49,968 nt of DNA from Pseudomonadota bacterium. Its GTDB lineage: Bacteria; Desulfobacterota; Syntrophorhabdia; Syntrophorhabdales; Syntrophorhabdaceae. Below are positions 26,512-34,463 of the stretch, piece after piece. How positions within the stretch are numbered: the stretch's first letter is position 1; each line of letters starts with the position of its first letter. The notes beneath the pieces were generated by a model, which was not told the DNA's origin, ran no database searches, and was given only the letters and a program-made list of their open reading frames with translations. The translations under genes and the position numbers were made by a program. The stretch is taken from positions 1 to 49,968 of the forward strand of contig JAPLKD010000041.1 in the NCBI GenBank assembly GCA_026388245.1. The letters are read 5' to 3'.

Positions 26512-27462
26512 TTATGAAAGAATGCCCCGCAGTGCTTCTATATCTTCCACCTCTTCCACGTTGTAGCATGGAATATCCTGCGCTATTCTCTTTATCAGAT
26601 TCGAAAGGACCTTCTGTGGGCCCACTTCCAAAAACACCTCCACACCTTCTTTTGCCATTCTCTTTACACAGCTTTCCCATAAAACAGGTGAAAGCATCTG
26701 TCTGTAAAGCTTGTCCTGGATTCTATTCTTATCCTGTTCGGGAACAGCATCCACGTTACATACAACGGGCATAAGCATATCGTTTTTTGAAATTTTGCTC
26801 AACTCTTCTTTTAATTTCTCTGCAGCTTTCCCCATGAGCGGGCTATGAAAAGGGCCTGAAACATTTAAAAAAACTGCCTTCCTGTACCCTATACCCTTTA
26901 ACCTCTCTACGCTTTCTTTCAGGGCATCAACATCCCCTGACAATACAACCTGCTCGGAAGAATTAAGATTAGCCGGCACAGCAACATAATCGCCATGAGA
27001 AACCTCTTTCAAAACAGGTTCTATTTTATCCATGACTGCACCAATCAGAGCCACCATACCACCTTTTCCTTTGGGGCAGGCATCCTCCATGAGCAGGCCT
27101 CTCTTCCTGGTTATCTTTAATGCATCCTCAAAGGTGAAAAAACCACTGGCAAGCAAAGCCGTATATTCGCCGAGACTGTGCCCGGCAAAAAGAAATGGCT
27201 TAATGCCTGTCTCTTTCTCCAGTACCTGCCAGACAGCATAACTTAACATGAGCAAAGAAGGCTGGGTATTGTACGTCTGTCTTAACTCGTCCTCGGGTCC
27301 CTCAAAGCACAGGTTTGTGATGGGGAAATCAAGTATATCATCTGCCATTTTAAACAGTTGTTTGACACTATCGAATTGGTCGCAGAGTTTTTTCCCCATA
27401 CCAACATGTTGTGAACCCTGCCCTGGAAAAACAACACCTACTCTCTTCATACATCTCTCCAC
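26512..27462 (-). CDS. fabD: Malonyl-CoA:ACP transacylase
   Basis: A 316-residue FabD with FPGQGSQHVGMGK at the start, the nucleophile motif GHSLGEYTAL, and the catalytic histidine in GPFHSPLM. It loads malonyl groups onto ACP. In related genomes the preceding gene is fabH; here it is an acyl-CoA dehydrogenase. Confidence 0.95.
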   Translation of the reverse strand: MERCMKRVGVVFPGQGSQHVGMGKKLCDQFDSVKQLFKMADDILDFPITNLCFEGPEDELRQTYNTQPSLLMLSYAVWQVLEKETGIKPFLFAGHSLGEYTALLASGFFTFEDALKITRKRGLLMEDACPKGKGGMVALIGAVMDKIEPVLKEVSHGDYVAVPANLNSSEQVVLSGDVDALKESVERLKGIGYRKAVFLNVSGPFHSPLMGKAAEKLKEELSKISKNDMLMPVVCNVDAVPEQDKNRIQDKLYRQMLSPVLWESCVKRMAKEGVEVFLEVGPQKVLSNLIKRIAQDIPCYNVEEVEDIEALRGILS

Positions 27463-27497
27463 ATGTTATATGAGCTTTTTATTTTGATCTTAATTTA

Positions 27498-27516
27498 CAA
27501 CTCAAAACTCAAAATT
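27498..27516. repeat. Short CTCAAAA heptamer array
   Basis: CAACTCA-AAACTCA-AAATTG in the short gap between the acyl-CoA dehydrogenase gene and fabD; reverse complement of the GTTTTGA word. Confidence 0.7.
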
Positions 27517-27520
27517 GTCT

Positions 27521-28684
27521 TTACTTCTTCCTCTTCGATGCTGCCTCTTTAATGAGTTCGAGGGAAATTACGTTTCTCTGAATCTGGTTTGTACCTTCAT
27601 AAATCTGGAGTATTTTTGCATCCCTCATCATCTTTTCAACAGGATATTCCTTCATGTAACCGTAGCCTCCAAATATCTGGATCGCATCAACAGTTACTTT
27701 CATCGCTATATCACTCGGGAAAACCTTGGCCATGGCCGAAACCTTTGAGAAATCCTTTGGGTTGCTGTCAATATACCTGGCAACCGCATACACAAGGGCA
27801 CGGGCAGCTTCAACCTGCATTGCCATGTCGGCAAGCATATGCTGAATTGCCTGGAATGAGATGATTTTCCTTTCGAACTGTTCCCTTTCCCTCGCGTAAT
27901 TTACTGCTGCCTCCAGCGCACCCTGGGCAACTCCCACTGCCTGGGCTCCTATGCCGGGCCTCGTTCTGTCAAAGGTCCTCATGACAAGGATAAAACCCAA
28001 TCCCTCCCTACCTATAACATTTTCTTTAGGAACTTTGCAATCCTGAAATACAAGCTCTCGTGTCGCAGAAGCCCTGATACCAAGCTTGTTCTCCTTTTTT
28101 CCAAAAGAAAAACCTTCCATGCCCTTTTCAATAATAAAGGCCGTTGCGCCTCTCCCGCCTTTGCTTTTGTCGGTCATTGCTACAACACTATAAATCTCTG
28201 CCTCTCCGCCGTTTGTAATCCACTGCTTTGTGCCATTAAGTATGTATTCATCTCCAACCTTTTTTGCTTCGGTCCTTATACCCTGAGCATCACTTCCTGC
28301 GTTTGCCTCGGTCAACCCGAAAGCCCCGAGTTTCCTTCCACTCGCTATCTCAGGAAGATATTTCTTTTTCTGTTCTTCGGAGCCGCCAAGCAGAATAGGA
28401 TAGGCACCGAGAAGACTCGCCGCATAACTCACTGAAACACCGAGGCACGCCCTGCTCAATTCCTCGACAACAATACAGTTCTCAAAGGTTCCACCGCCTA
28501 TTCCTCCGTATTCTTCGGGTATATTTATACCAAAAAGGCCTGTTTCCGCACAGGTTTTCATGATGCTCCATGGAAATTCCTGTTTTTCATCGAGTTCCGC
28601 CCTTATGGGAACAACTTTTTCCTCTGCAATCCTTCGGGCCAATGTTTGAATATGCTTTTGTTCTTCCGTTAAGGAATAATCCAT
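27521..28684 (-). CDS. Acyl-CoA dehydrogenase
   Basis: A 387-residue flavoprotein of the acyl-CoA dehydrogenase family: FGLTEANAGSDAQGI (FAD/substrate loop), QWITNGGEAEIY, and the C-terminal QIYEGTNQIQRNVIS with the catalytic glutamate. It oxidises acyl-CoA to enoyl-CoA with an ETF-type acceptor; chain length cannot be read. It sits between plsX and fabD, the normal place of fabH, inside an otherwise biosynthetic operon. A role in supplying or remodelling acyl groups is inference. Confidence 0.93.
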   Translation of the reverse strand: MDYSLTEEQKHIQTLARRIAEEKVVPIRAELDEKQEFPWSIMKTCAETGLFGINIPEEYGGIGGGTFENCIVVEELSRACLGVSVSYAASLLGAYPILLGGSEEQKKKYLPEIASGRKLGAFGLTEANAGSDAQGIRTEAKKVGDEYILNGTKQWITNGGEAEIYSVVAMTDKSKGGRGATAFIIEKGMEGFSFGKKENKLGIRASATRELVFQDCKVPKENVIGREGLGFILVMRTFDRTRPGIGAQAVGVAQGALEAAVNYAREREQFERKIISFQAIQHMLADMAMQVEAARALVYAVARYIDSNPKDFSKVSAMAKVFPSDIAMKVTVDAIQIFGGYGYMKEYPVEKMMRDAKILQIYEGTNQIQRNVISLELIKEAASKRKK

Positions 28685-28685
28685 T

Positions 28686-29696
28686 TTATCTCTCCTTTAT
28701 CCGCTGAAGTGACTGGTAACTTTGCATTTTCTCTTTGATGGCATCATTTAATCCTTTTTCAACAAAACTCTTTGCCATTCCGATGGCGTTTTTTATGGCC
28801 TTTTCATTTGATCTTCCGTGACATATGACGCAGACACCGTCTACCCCGAGAAGGGGTGCTCCACCGTATTCGGAAAAATCTACTCTCCGGCGAAGCTCTT
28901 TGAACACATCCTTCATAAAAAAATATCCGACCTTCCTCCGGAGACTTTTACCGATATTATCTTTGAAAAATGTCATTAATACCTCTGCCACACCCTCACT
29001 TACCTTCAAGACTACATTCCCTACAAAACCGTCTGTCACAACCACATCAGTGTTGCCTTTATACATATCCATGCCTTCCACATACCCGATATAATTTAAA
29101 TCAAGGTCTTTCACAATGGCATGTGCTTCCCTTGTCAACTCATTCCCTTTTGTCTCTTCTGCCGCATTACTCAGGATGCCAACCCGCGGAGCTTCAATTC
29201 CAAGAACACTCCTTGCAAAGACATCCCCCATAACAGCGAACTGGGCAAGATGTCCGGGCTTGCAATCAACATTTCCTCCCGCATCAAGAAGGATCGATAT
29301 ACCACCTTTTACGTTCGGGTTTAACGTTGCTATTGCAGGTCTGTCAACTGACTGAAACCTTCCAAGCGTAAAGATGGCAAAAGCCATTGCCGCTCCGGAA
29401 TTGCCCGCCGTAACAACACCCTGCACTTTATCTTCCTTGAGTAACTCAAAGGCCTTATTCATGGAAGATTCTCTTTTTTTCCGCAGGGCTGTTGAAGGGG
29501 ATTCGTCCATCTCCACATACGTTGGGGTATGGACAATTTCAATCCCTTCTGAATTACCTATCAAGGGTCTTATAACATTTTCATCGCCCAGGAGGACTAC
29601 GTTAGCCAACCCCTCCCTGCACGCCAGTTCTGCCCCTTTCACAACAGCATGGGGGGCAAAATCCCCTCCCATTGCATCAACCGCTATCTTTACCAT
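28686..29696 (-). CDS. plsX: Phosphate acyltransferase PlsX
   Basis: A 336-residue PlsX: IAVDAMGGDFAPHAVVKG at the start, AGNSGAAMA, and GVCVICHGRSNEKAI near the end. It makes acyl-phosphate from acyl-ACP for phospholipid synthesis. It starts shortly after the rpmF stop, as in most bacteria. Confidence 0.96.
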   Translation of the reverse strand: MVKIAVDAMGGDFAPHAVVKGAELACREGLANVVLLGDENVIRPLIGNSEGIEIVHTPTYVEMDESPSTALRKKRESSMNKAFELLKEDKVQGVVTAGNSGAAMAFAIFTLGRFQSVDRPAIATLNPNVKGGISILLDAGGNVDCKPGHLAQFAVMGDVFARSVLGIEAPRVGILSNAAEETKGNELTREAHAIVKDLDLNYIGYVEGMDMYKGNTDVVVTDGFVGNVVLKVSEGVAEVLMTFFKDNIGKSLRRKVGYFFMKDVFKELRRRVDFSEYGGAPLLGVDGVCVICHGRSNEKAIKNAIGMAKSFVEKGLNDAIKEKMQSYQSLQRIKER

Positions 29697-29701
29697 TGAT
29701 G

Positions 29702-29884
29702 TTATAATTCTTCTACTTTAAGATATTTTTTACCTTTGTAGTAGCCGCATTTCGGACAAACAATATGCGGCAGTTTGGGCTCTTTACAATTCGGGCAAAG
29801 CCCGACATTCAAAGGTGCAGCCTTATAATGAGTTCTTCTTTTATCCCTTTTTGATTGAGATGTTTTTCGTTTTGGAACTGCCAT
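29702..29884 (-). CDS. rpmF: Ribosomal protein L32
   Basis: A 60-residue L32 with MAVPKRKTSQSKRDKRR and the zinc site CPNCKEPKLPHIVCPKCGYY. It begins inside the yceD gene: the coding regions overlap by 44 bases in different frames, which is longer than usual. Confidence 0.97.
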   Translation of the reverse strand: MAVPKRKTSQSKRDKRRTHYKAAPLNVGLCPNCKEPKLPHIVCPKCGYYKGKKYLKVEEL

Positions 29885-30428
29885 GGTTATCTCCTTGAAA
29901 TACTAAAAAAGATTTTAATTTTTCACCCAAAGGTGTATCTGGTGTCTTATCACAACTGCATGTTTCGTTATTCCTGTTTTTCCCGCACGTATCACAAAAC
30001 CCCTGACATTCTTCCCCGCACAAAGGTTTCATGGGTACATTCAACAACACCTCTTCATATACGAGAGGATTCAAATCTATTTCATCGTTTTCAAAATAAT
30101 ATATATCAAGGTCTTCGCCTTGTAATTCAAGTTCATCCGCCTCCTCGAAATGACTTTTCCGGGTAATCTCAATATCAAGATAAGTCCTGACAGGATATTG
30201 AAAATCATCCAGGCATCTGCCACACGACAAAGAGAGCTGGCATGTAACGGGTCCTGTTAATTGTATTCCATCTTCAAATTTATTTACCTGGAGCTCATAT
30301 TCTATCGGGGAAAGAAATGTAAATTCCATGTCCTCAACGCTTTTATACTGTAATCCGTCAATTTCGCCTTTTAATACAACCCCGTCTTCTATTTCTGAAA
30401 ACTTAATAACCGAAAACTCAGTAACCAT
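29841..30428 (-). CDS. YceD/DUF177-family protein
   Basis: A 195-residue protein of the DUF177 family that conserved gene order links to L32 and rRNA accumulation. Features are LSCGRCLDDFQYPV in the middle and CGEECQGFCDTCGKN near the C-terminus. It is the first gene of the long operon and ends with a tail (SSKTKNISIKKG) that reads through the rpmF start. Confidence 0.9.
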   Translation of the reverse strand: MVTEFSVIKFSEIEDGVVLKGEIDGLQYKSVEDMEFTFLSPIEYELQVNKFEDGIQLTGPVTCQLSLSCGRCLDDFQYPVRTYLDIEITRKSHFEEADELELQGEDLDIYYFENDEIDLNPLVYEEVLLNVPMKPLCGEECQGFCDTCGKNRNNETCSCDKTPDTPLGEKLKSFLVFQGDNHGSSKTKNISIKKG

Positions 30429-30452
30429 TGTTCCCCTTTTTTTAAGTGTGAT

Positions 30453-30482
30453 AATATAATTGACTTACCCTTTTCTTGTCAA
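30453..30482 (-). promoter_or_regulatory. Promoter of the yceD-rpmF-fab-rib operon
   Basis: On the minus strand TTGACA (30482-30477), an 18-base spacer and TATATT (30458-30453) lie just upstream of the yceD ATG at 30428, giving a short leader. It is the only good promoter I see for the 18-gene operon. Confidence 0.65.
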
Positions 30483-30525
30483 GGAAATTAACTGCTTGTA
30501 AATGTTACTACTTCCAATACAGACA

Positions 30526-30577
30526 GTCATTAGCGCTCAGTAATCAGTTCACAGTTCACGGTTCACAGTTCACGGTT
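30526..30577. repeat. GTTCACR heptamer array
   Basis: Five units of GTTCACA/GTTCACG with a 7-bp period at 30547-30577, preceded by degenerate units. It lies upstream of the operon promoter and after the DUF167 gene. Confidence 0.85.
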
Positions 30578-30651
30578 GATAAAAAATCTAAAAAATTTTA
30601 ACAAACGACATGCAATGCATTGTGAAGGGTGCAGGATACATTGATATTCTG

Positions 30652-30897
30652 TTAACAAATTGAATTTATTACACTTTCTTCAATTGGTATGGAAATGACC
30701 TTCCTCCTGTCCTTCTCTCCCCTTAAAATCTTTATCTCGGATTTTTTTACTTTGAAGATTTCGGAAAGATATTCGACAAGTTCTTCGTTCGCCTTCCCAT
30801 CACGGGGCACCGAGGTAAGTTTCACCTTTAATCCTGAGCCTTCGCGAATGATTTCCCTTTTCCTTGCATTCGGTATAACTTTGATTTCAATTATAAT
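30652..30897 (-). CDS. DUF167/YggU-family protein, non-canonical start
   Basis: Translating the minus strand gives about 81 residues that match the UPF0235/DUF167 pattern: IEIKVIPNARKREII, LTSVPRDGKANEELVEYLS and KSEIKILRGEKDRRKV. The frame begins directly after the stop of the upstream gene (TAA 30903-30901) and holds no ATG, GTG or TTG before the conserved region. A GGGAG at 30910-30906 is eight bases from an ATT at 30897, so an ATT (or ATA) start is the simplest reading. Alternatively stop readthrough, or a sequence error hides a normal start. Confidence 0.6.
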   Translation of the reverse strand: MIIEIKVIPNARKREIIREGSGLKVKLTSVPRDGKANEELVEYLSEIFKVKKSEIKILRGEKDRRKVISIPIEESVINSIC

Positions 30898-30900
30898 TTT

Positions 30901-31566
30901 TTATTCTCCCGCCTTTAACGTGAGGAGTTTTGTTCCAACAAATCTCCCCGTTTTATCAAAATCATACGCTACTGTTGCCGACCCTGCCACCTCGCAGGCA
31001 CTGCACCCGTTCATCACCAAATGCTTCCAGACGAATCGCTGGCCGTTGCTTGATGTGTTCTCCATTTTTACAAAATTACCTCTGAACCACAGCGTTGCTT
31101 TGGGGAATTCCTTAACGATCGACGGGTAAAGCGGATCTTTACTGATATCAATATTATTCAAATATTCCTGTTTGCCTGGCTGGACTATCCTCGGATCGCC
31201 ATTTACAAGAAGGGTAAACCCCATGGTATTTGCCATAAAAGGACAGCTTACTTCCGTTACATCGACTATGCCCATATTGCGAAAAGAATTCATAAAACAG
31301 AACGGATATTCTTCTTTCATCAACAATTGTGTAAATTCCAGGGCCTTGGGGGAAGCCCCGTATTCCTTCATCTTTTCGATGAGGCACTTTTCAAAGATGG
31401 GATAGTTATTCTTTGCGCACTCTTCGCGCATTTGCATTATCTTTTCATCACCGGGTTTCCAGATAGACTCCGGCCCGATGCCGCTTAATTCCTGTGCCTG
31501 TGTAATACTGCTGTTAATCATTACGAACGAAAAAGCTATTATGAAACACAAAAACAGTCTCTGCAT
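30901..31566 (-). CDS. Secreted protein of unknown function
   Basis: A 221-residue protein with a clear signal peptide (RLFLCFIIAFSFVMINSSITQAQE). The mature part has cysteines in REECAKNN, KCLIEK, YPFCFMN, VSCPFM and NGCSACEV, the last as a CSAC pair that could form a disulfide or bind a cofactor. I do not recognise a family. It is probably periplasmic. It is followed in the same frame by the DUF167 sequence with only one stop codon between. Confidence 0.7.
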   Translation of the reverse strand: MQRLFLCFIIAFSFVMINSSITQAQELSGIGPESIWKPGDEKIMQMREECAKNNYPIFEKCLIEKMKEYGASPKALEFTQLLMKEEYPFCFMNSFRNMGIVDVTEVSCPFMANTMGFTLLVNGDPRIVQPGKQEYLNNIDISKDPLYPSIVKEFPKATLWFRGNFVKMENTSSNGQRFVWKHLVMNGCSACEVAGSATVAYDFDKTGRFVGTKLLTLKAGE

Positions 31567-31597
31567 TCCAAACCCTCCTCGGTTTTCCCTTCTTCTC

Positions 31598-31625
31598 TAT
31601 ATATCGCCCTCTATAAGACAACGTT
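31598..31625. repeat. 28-bp match to the 3' end of the ERCC4-like gene at 37.6 kb
   Basis: 25 of 28 bases match 37570-37597, which encode the last residues (RCIIEGDI) and stop of the first ERCC4-like nuclease. Read on the minus strand this copy gives RCLIEGDI and a stop, but with a TAA directly before. It sits at the border between core genes and the accessory island and may be the scar of a lost or moved nuclease gene. Confidence 0.5.
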
Positions 31626-31659
31626 ATTTATATGACCGTCACAACAGAGTTTCCTGTTG

Positions 31660-31965
31660 CTACAACAAAAATTCGTAATTCCTTTTGCCGTGAATAATCC
31701 TTCTTATCTCAACCACATCGTCACGGACAACATAAAACACAAGATAATTGCCTATAACCAGAACTTTGTATCCCAGCAACTCAAACCTTCTATCCTTTGG
31801 CGTTACCCCCATAAAGGGGAATTTACCGAGTCTGGATATAGAATCATCAAATTTTTGTAACATATTGAGCGCCGATTCCGGGCTATCAAACCTTATGTAC
31901 TCAATAATCCCCGTTAAGTCGTTTTGTGCAACAGGAAGATAAACAACCTTGTATTTCTTACCCAT
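31660..31965 (-). CDS. ParE/RelE-family toxin
   Basis: A 101-residue RelE/ParE-fold protein: YKVVYLPVAQNDLTGIIEYI, then LGKFPFMGVTPKDRRFELLG and FYVVRDDVVEIRRIIHGKR, all typical positions of the family. Members cleave ribosome-bound mRNA or poison gyrase. Its start overlaps the antitoxin stop by eight bases. It looks complete and therefore probably active. Confidence 0.88.
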   Translation of the reverse strand: MGKKYKVVYLPVAQNDLTGIIEYIRFDSPESALNMLQKFDDSISRLGKFPFMGVTPKDRRFELLGYKVLVIGNYLVFYVVRDDVVEIRRIIHGKRNYEFLL

Positions 31966-32224
31966 TTACCTTCTCTTTGAGTTTTTTCATCATCCCGGCG
32001 TGGGAAATTGTTTTGGCGCCCGAAGCGCTCTCTATTTCCGCTTCGCCCAGTTTTTGATAAAGATCAAGCAGTGACTTCTGTTTTTCATACATGGCAAGGC
32101 TCATAACTACAAGATCGCCCTGACCATTTTTTGTAATAAAAACAGGTTCGCCTTCTTTGTGGCAGATTTCCGAAATCATATTGAAATTATTTCTTAAATC
32201 CGAGATTGGCCTTATGATTGGCAT
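31958..32224 (-). CDS. Phd/YefM-family antitoxin
   Basis: An 88-residue protein: PISDLRNNFNMISEICHKEG and PVFITKNGQGDLVVMSLAMYE are the DNA-binding Phd/YefM fold; the charged C-terminus would wrap the toxin. It precedes its toxin, with a strong symmetrical operator upstream. Confidence 0.88.
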   Translation of the reverse strand: MPIIRPISDLRNNFNMISEICHKEGEPVFITKNGQGDLVVMSLAMYEKQKSLLDLYQKLGEAEIESASGAKTISHAGMMKKLKEKVNG

Positions 32225-32237
32225 ATACTCACCTCCA

Positions 32238-32275
32238 TATCATCTTAATGATTTAATTATATCATTGTGATGATA
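32238..32275 (-). promoter_or_regulatory. Operator of the toxin-antitoxin pair
   Basis: Nested inverted repeats share one centre: TATCATC (32238-32244) with GATGATA (32269-32275), and ATGAT (32248-32252) with ATCAT (32261-32265). The centre is AT-only and close to the antitoxin start at 32224. This fits autoregulation by the antitoxin-toxin complex. Confidence 0.7.
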
Positions 32276-32310
32276 CATAAACAATCTTAACTTTCTGTTC
32301 AACATGTGTC

Positions 32311-32358
32311 TCATCCCTCCTGCCCGATTAAAACCGGCTGTCAACGGAATCAGCGGAA
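32311..32358. repeat. 48-bp dispersed repeat, copy 1
   Basis: 44 of 48 bases match 35061-35108, in the same orientation. It holds an imperfect hairpin (GCCCGATTAAAACCGGC). It starts immediately after the stop codon of the phosphatase gene at 32359. Confidence 0.8.
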
Positions 32359-33243
32359 TTACGTCCCGTACGTCCCCCCAAGCAGTGTTGTTGTCCATTC
32401 AGAAAGAGCCTTCCTGTGCTGTAGCAAATGGCCTTCGGATGAGATTTCAAGATAGACCCTCTCACCTCCGTATACCCGGCACATGCCGGCGTCCACGTCG
32501 ATGAGCTTCAATCCATGCGCGGTTCTCACCCCGCTCTTTCTGGTTGGTGTATGACCAAATATCTGCGGTATTTCCCATGCCTCCACAGAGGGGCTCATGG
32601 ACGAGAAGTCGCACCAGAATATGCCGCCTACCGGATCATAGCCTCCCCTGTCACGGCCCACATGGAAGATGGGGTGCCGCTCGAGATCATCCTTCTCTAC
32701 GAACTCCCTGAAGATTATGTTGATATGGTTTGATAACAGAAAAAGATCAATCCTGTTGGTCTTCAATTTCGGTCTTACAGTTTCAATCTCACCCACAAGG
32801 ATTTCTCTTATGGCCGATCTCAGACCGGCATGAGTATACAACCTATCACCGTCGGTATATGAAGCCCGCACATCGCCTCTTAGGATTTCCTCTTTCAATT
32901 CATAAGCAAGAAAATCCGGATCGTTGAAGTTTACGTAATAGAAGTTGCCCTGAAGAAGCATCAGTTCATGATTGCCACAAAGGCGTACTAACTCGCCTTT
33001 TGCGACGGCGGCCTCTTTCTGGAGCTTTTTAAGCAAATCAACGGCTTCCCGGGAGCAAGTGCCCCGGTCAATCACGTCGCCCGTTTGTACTAAGATGTCA
33101 TTGCCGCCAGTCCAGTTGTCTTTGCCATCAATCAGTCCAGCGTTTCTTAGAATCTCTTTGAATCCCTCTAACTCCCCGTGTATATCTCCAACGACAATGC
33201 GTCTTTTACGTATCACGCCCGTTCCCTCATCCCATTTTGGCAC
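32359..33243 (-). CDS. PPP-family metallophosphoesterase
   Basis: A 294-residue calcineurin-like phosphatase with the full metal-site motifs: GDIHG at 19-23, GDVIDRG at 55-61 and GNHE at 90-93, with later histidines in FGHTPTRKS. The closest functional groups are bacterial PPP protein phosphatases and diadenosine tetraphosphatases; the sequence does not decide between them. It is located in the accessory island between two 48-bp repeats, so it may belong to a mobile unit. Confidence 0.85.
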   Translation of the reverse strand: MPKWDEGTGVIRKRRIVVGDIHGELEGFKEILRNAGLIDGKDNWTGGNDILVQTGDVIDRGTCSREAVDLLKKLQKEAAVAKGELVRLCGNHELMLLQGNFYYVNFNDPDFLAYELKEEILRGDVRASYTDGDRLYTHAGLRSAIREILVGEIETVRPKLKTNRIDLFLLSNHINIIFREFVEKDDLERHPIFHVGRDRGGYDPVGGIFWCDFSSMSPSVEAWEIPQIFGHTPTRKSGVRTAHGLKLIDVDAGMCRVYGGERVYLEISSEGHLLQHRKALSEWTTTLLGGTYGT

Positions 33244-33280
33244 GATAATGCCGTATCTCGTTCCTCATATCTTAGCTGCA

Positions 33281-33390
33281 GTGAATAGTCGTTAGTGAAT
33301 AGTCGTTAGTCAAAAACCTATTTGCCATTCACAGCATTTCATATTTTCTGCCCTTTTCACTATTCACTATCTACTATTCACTGTTCACTG
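33281..33390. repeat. GAATAGT/CGTTAGT and CACTATT heptamer arrays
   Basis: GAATAGT-CGTTAGT occurs twice at 33282-33310, and TTCACTA-TTCACTA-TCTACTA-TTCACTG-TTCACTG occurs at 33356-33390. All have a 7-bp period. They fill the spacer between the phosphatase and ParB-like genes. Confidence 0.85.
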
Positions 33391-33393
33391 TTT

Positions 33394-34329
33394 TCATACC
33401 TGTGGTGGCTTTTTCTTCTCCGGCGCAGGTTCCGGGGCAATCGGTATCCGCAGTTCCACTAAAGCACAGAAAACTCTAAGCTCATCAAGAAGCGCCTGAA
33501 GGTCAGGTTTTGTATATTTTTTGGCGCCCATCTCAATAAATGACTCTACGGATCGTAAGACAGCAACATGCTTCGTTATGGATGGGAGCCTTATGACGCC
33601 CGGTTCCGGTTTTACCTTCTTGTACGCTGTAAGCAGATTATTCAGAGTGGCATTGGTAACGGGCGTTTTCATGATGGCATCAAAGATCTTGTCACGATCA
33701 GGACATTCGAGGTTTGCAGCGAAGAGATAACCCTGAGAAACTGGGAGGTTTCCTGCCCGGATAGCTGCCTGAATCTCAGGAGAAAGTTTTAAAAGCGAAA
33801 TCATGTTAAACAGCGTCTTTATTGACTTTCCGGAGATTTCAAAAATCCGTGTAACAGTTACACGGATTTCCTCAAGTTGGTCTTCGGGTCTCCGTTCATA
33901 GACTACCAACTCACTCATTACCCCATCCGCATCAAAGTTTTTATCAGGAAGTTTCGCCTGAATATATGCCAATATCCCTTTCGCCTGATCCATGGGATTC
34001 AAGTCTTCCCGCTGGAGGTTCTCTGTTAATTGTAAGGCAAGTATCTCGTCTTTTTGGGTGATCGTATCAAGGATACGTGCCGGTATTGTTGGGAGTCCCG
34101 ACTTCAGTGCAGCAAGATACCGGCGTTCTCCGCAAAGCAGTAGATATTTGCCGTCTTTTGGCGTCACAAGGACAGGTTCTAAGACACCCCGGTCTTTAAT
34201 GGACTCCATAAGGGCCCTGAAGGAATCACTCTCCGTATCGATGCTTGACCTGATCTGTTCTTCAATAATAATATCCCCTAATGAAAGATACAAGAACTCC
34301 GGATTCTCAACTGTTTTCTTTGTCGCCAT
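33394..34329 (-). CDS. ParB-like nuclease-domain protein
   Basis: A 311-residue protein with a ParB/Srx N-terminal domain (SLGDIIIEEQIRSSI, SIKDRGVLEPVLVTPKDG, LLCGERRYLAAL, LTENLQREDLNPMDQA) and a helix-turn-helix-like middle part (GKSIKTLFNMISLLKLSPEI). No parA partner is present, so it is unlikely to be the chromosomal ParB; it is more likely an island or plasmid-type DNA-binding protein. Chromosomal parS sites were not seen nearby. Confidence 0.85.
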   Translation of the reverse strand: MATKKTVENPEFLYLSLGDIIIEEQIRSSIDTESDSFRALMESIKDRGVLEPVLVTPKDGKYLLLCGERRYLAALKSGLPTIPARILDTITQKDEILALQLTENLQREDLNPMDQAKGILAYIQAKLPDKNFDADGVMSELVVYERRPEDQLEEIRVTVTRIFEISGKSIKTLFNMISLLKLSPEIQAAIRAGNLPVSQGYLFAANLECPDRDKIFDAIMKTPVTNATLNNLLTAYKKVKPEPGVIRLPSITKHVAVLRSVESFIEMGAKKYTKPDLQALLDELRVFCALVELRIPIAPEPAPEKKKPPQV

Positions 34330-34345
34330 ATTTCATCCTCCTTGT

Positions 34346-34456
34346 TCATACCGGTTTCATATCAATCGGTAAATTTCTAATTCGAAGAGAAGAGTCTTCC
34401 AATACAACAATTGCACCTTTGGATAGTTGATCTTCTATTTCCTTCCAAGCGCTCAT
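34346..34456 (-). pseudogene. C-terminal remnant of a DUF5615 PIN-like toxin
   Basis: Thirty-six codons on the minus strand read MSAWKEIEDQLSKGAIVV and on to LRIRNLPI, which is the C-terminal signature of DUF5615 proteins (usually about 110 residues). The N-terminal catalytic aspartates are gone. It follows the DUF433 gene by a few bases, the usual order of this toxin-antitoxin family. Confidence 0.6.
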
Positions 34457-34463
34457 CAATCTT

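Noticed and set aside
32311..32358. 48-bp repeat as another attC site
   Set aside because: It lacks RYYYAAC / GTTRRRY boxes at its ends and its hairpin is short; two nearly identical copies also do not fit the sequence variability of attC sites.
33281..33390. Alternating repeated words as a CRISPR array
   Set aside because: The units are 7 bp with no spacers of 30-40 bp and no cas genes; the same holds for all other heptamer arrays.
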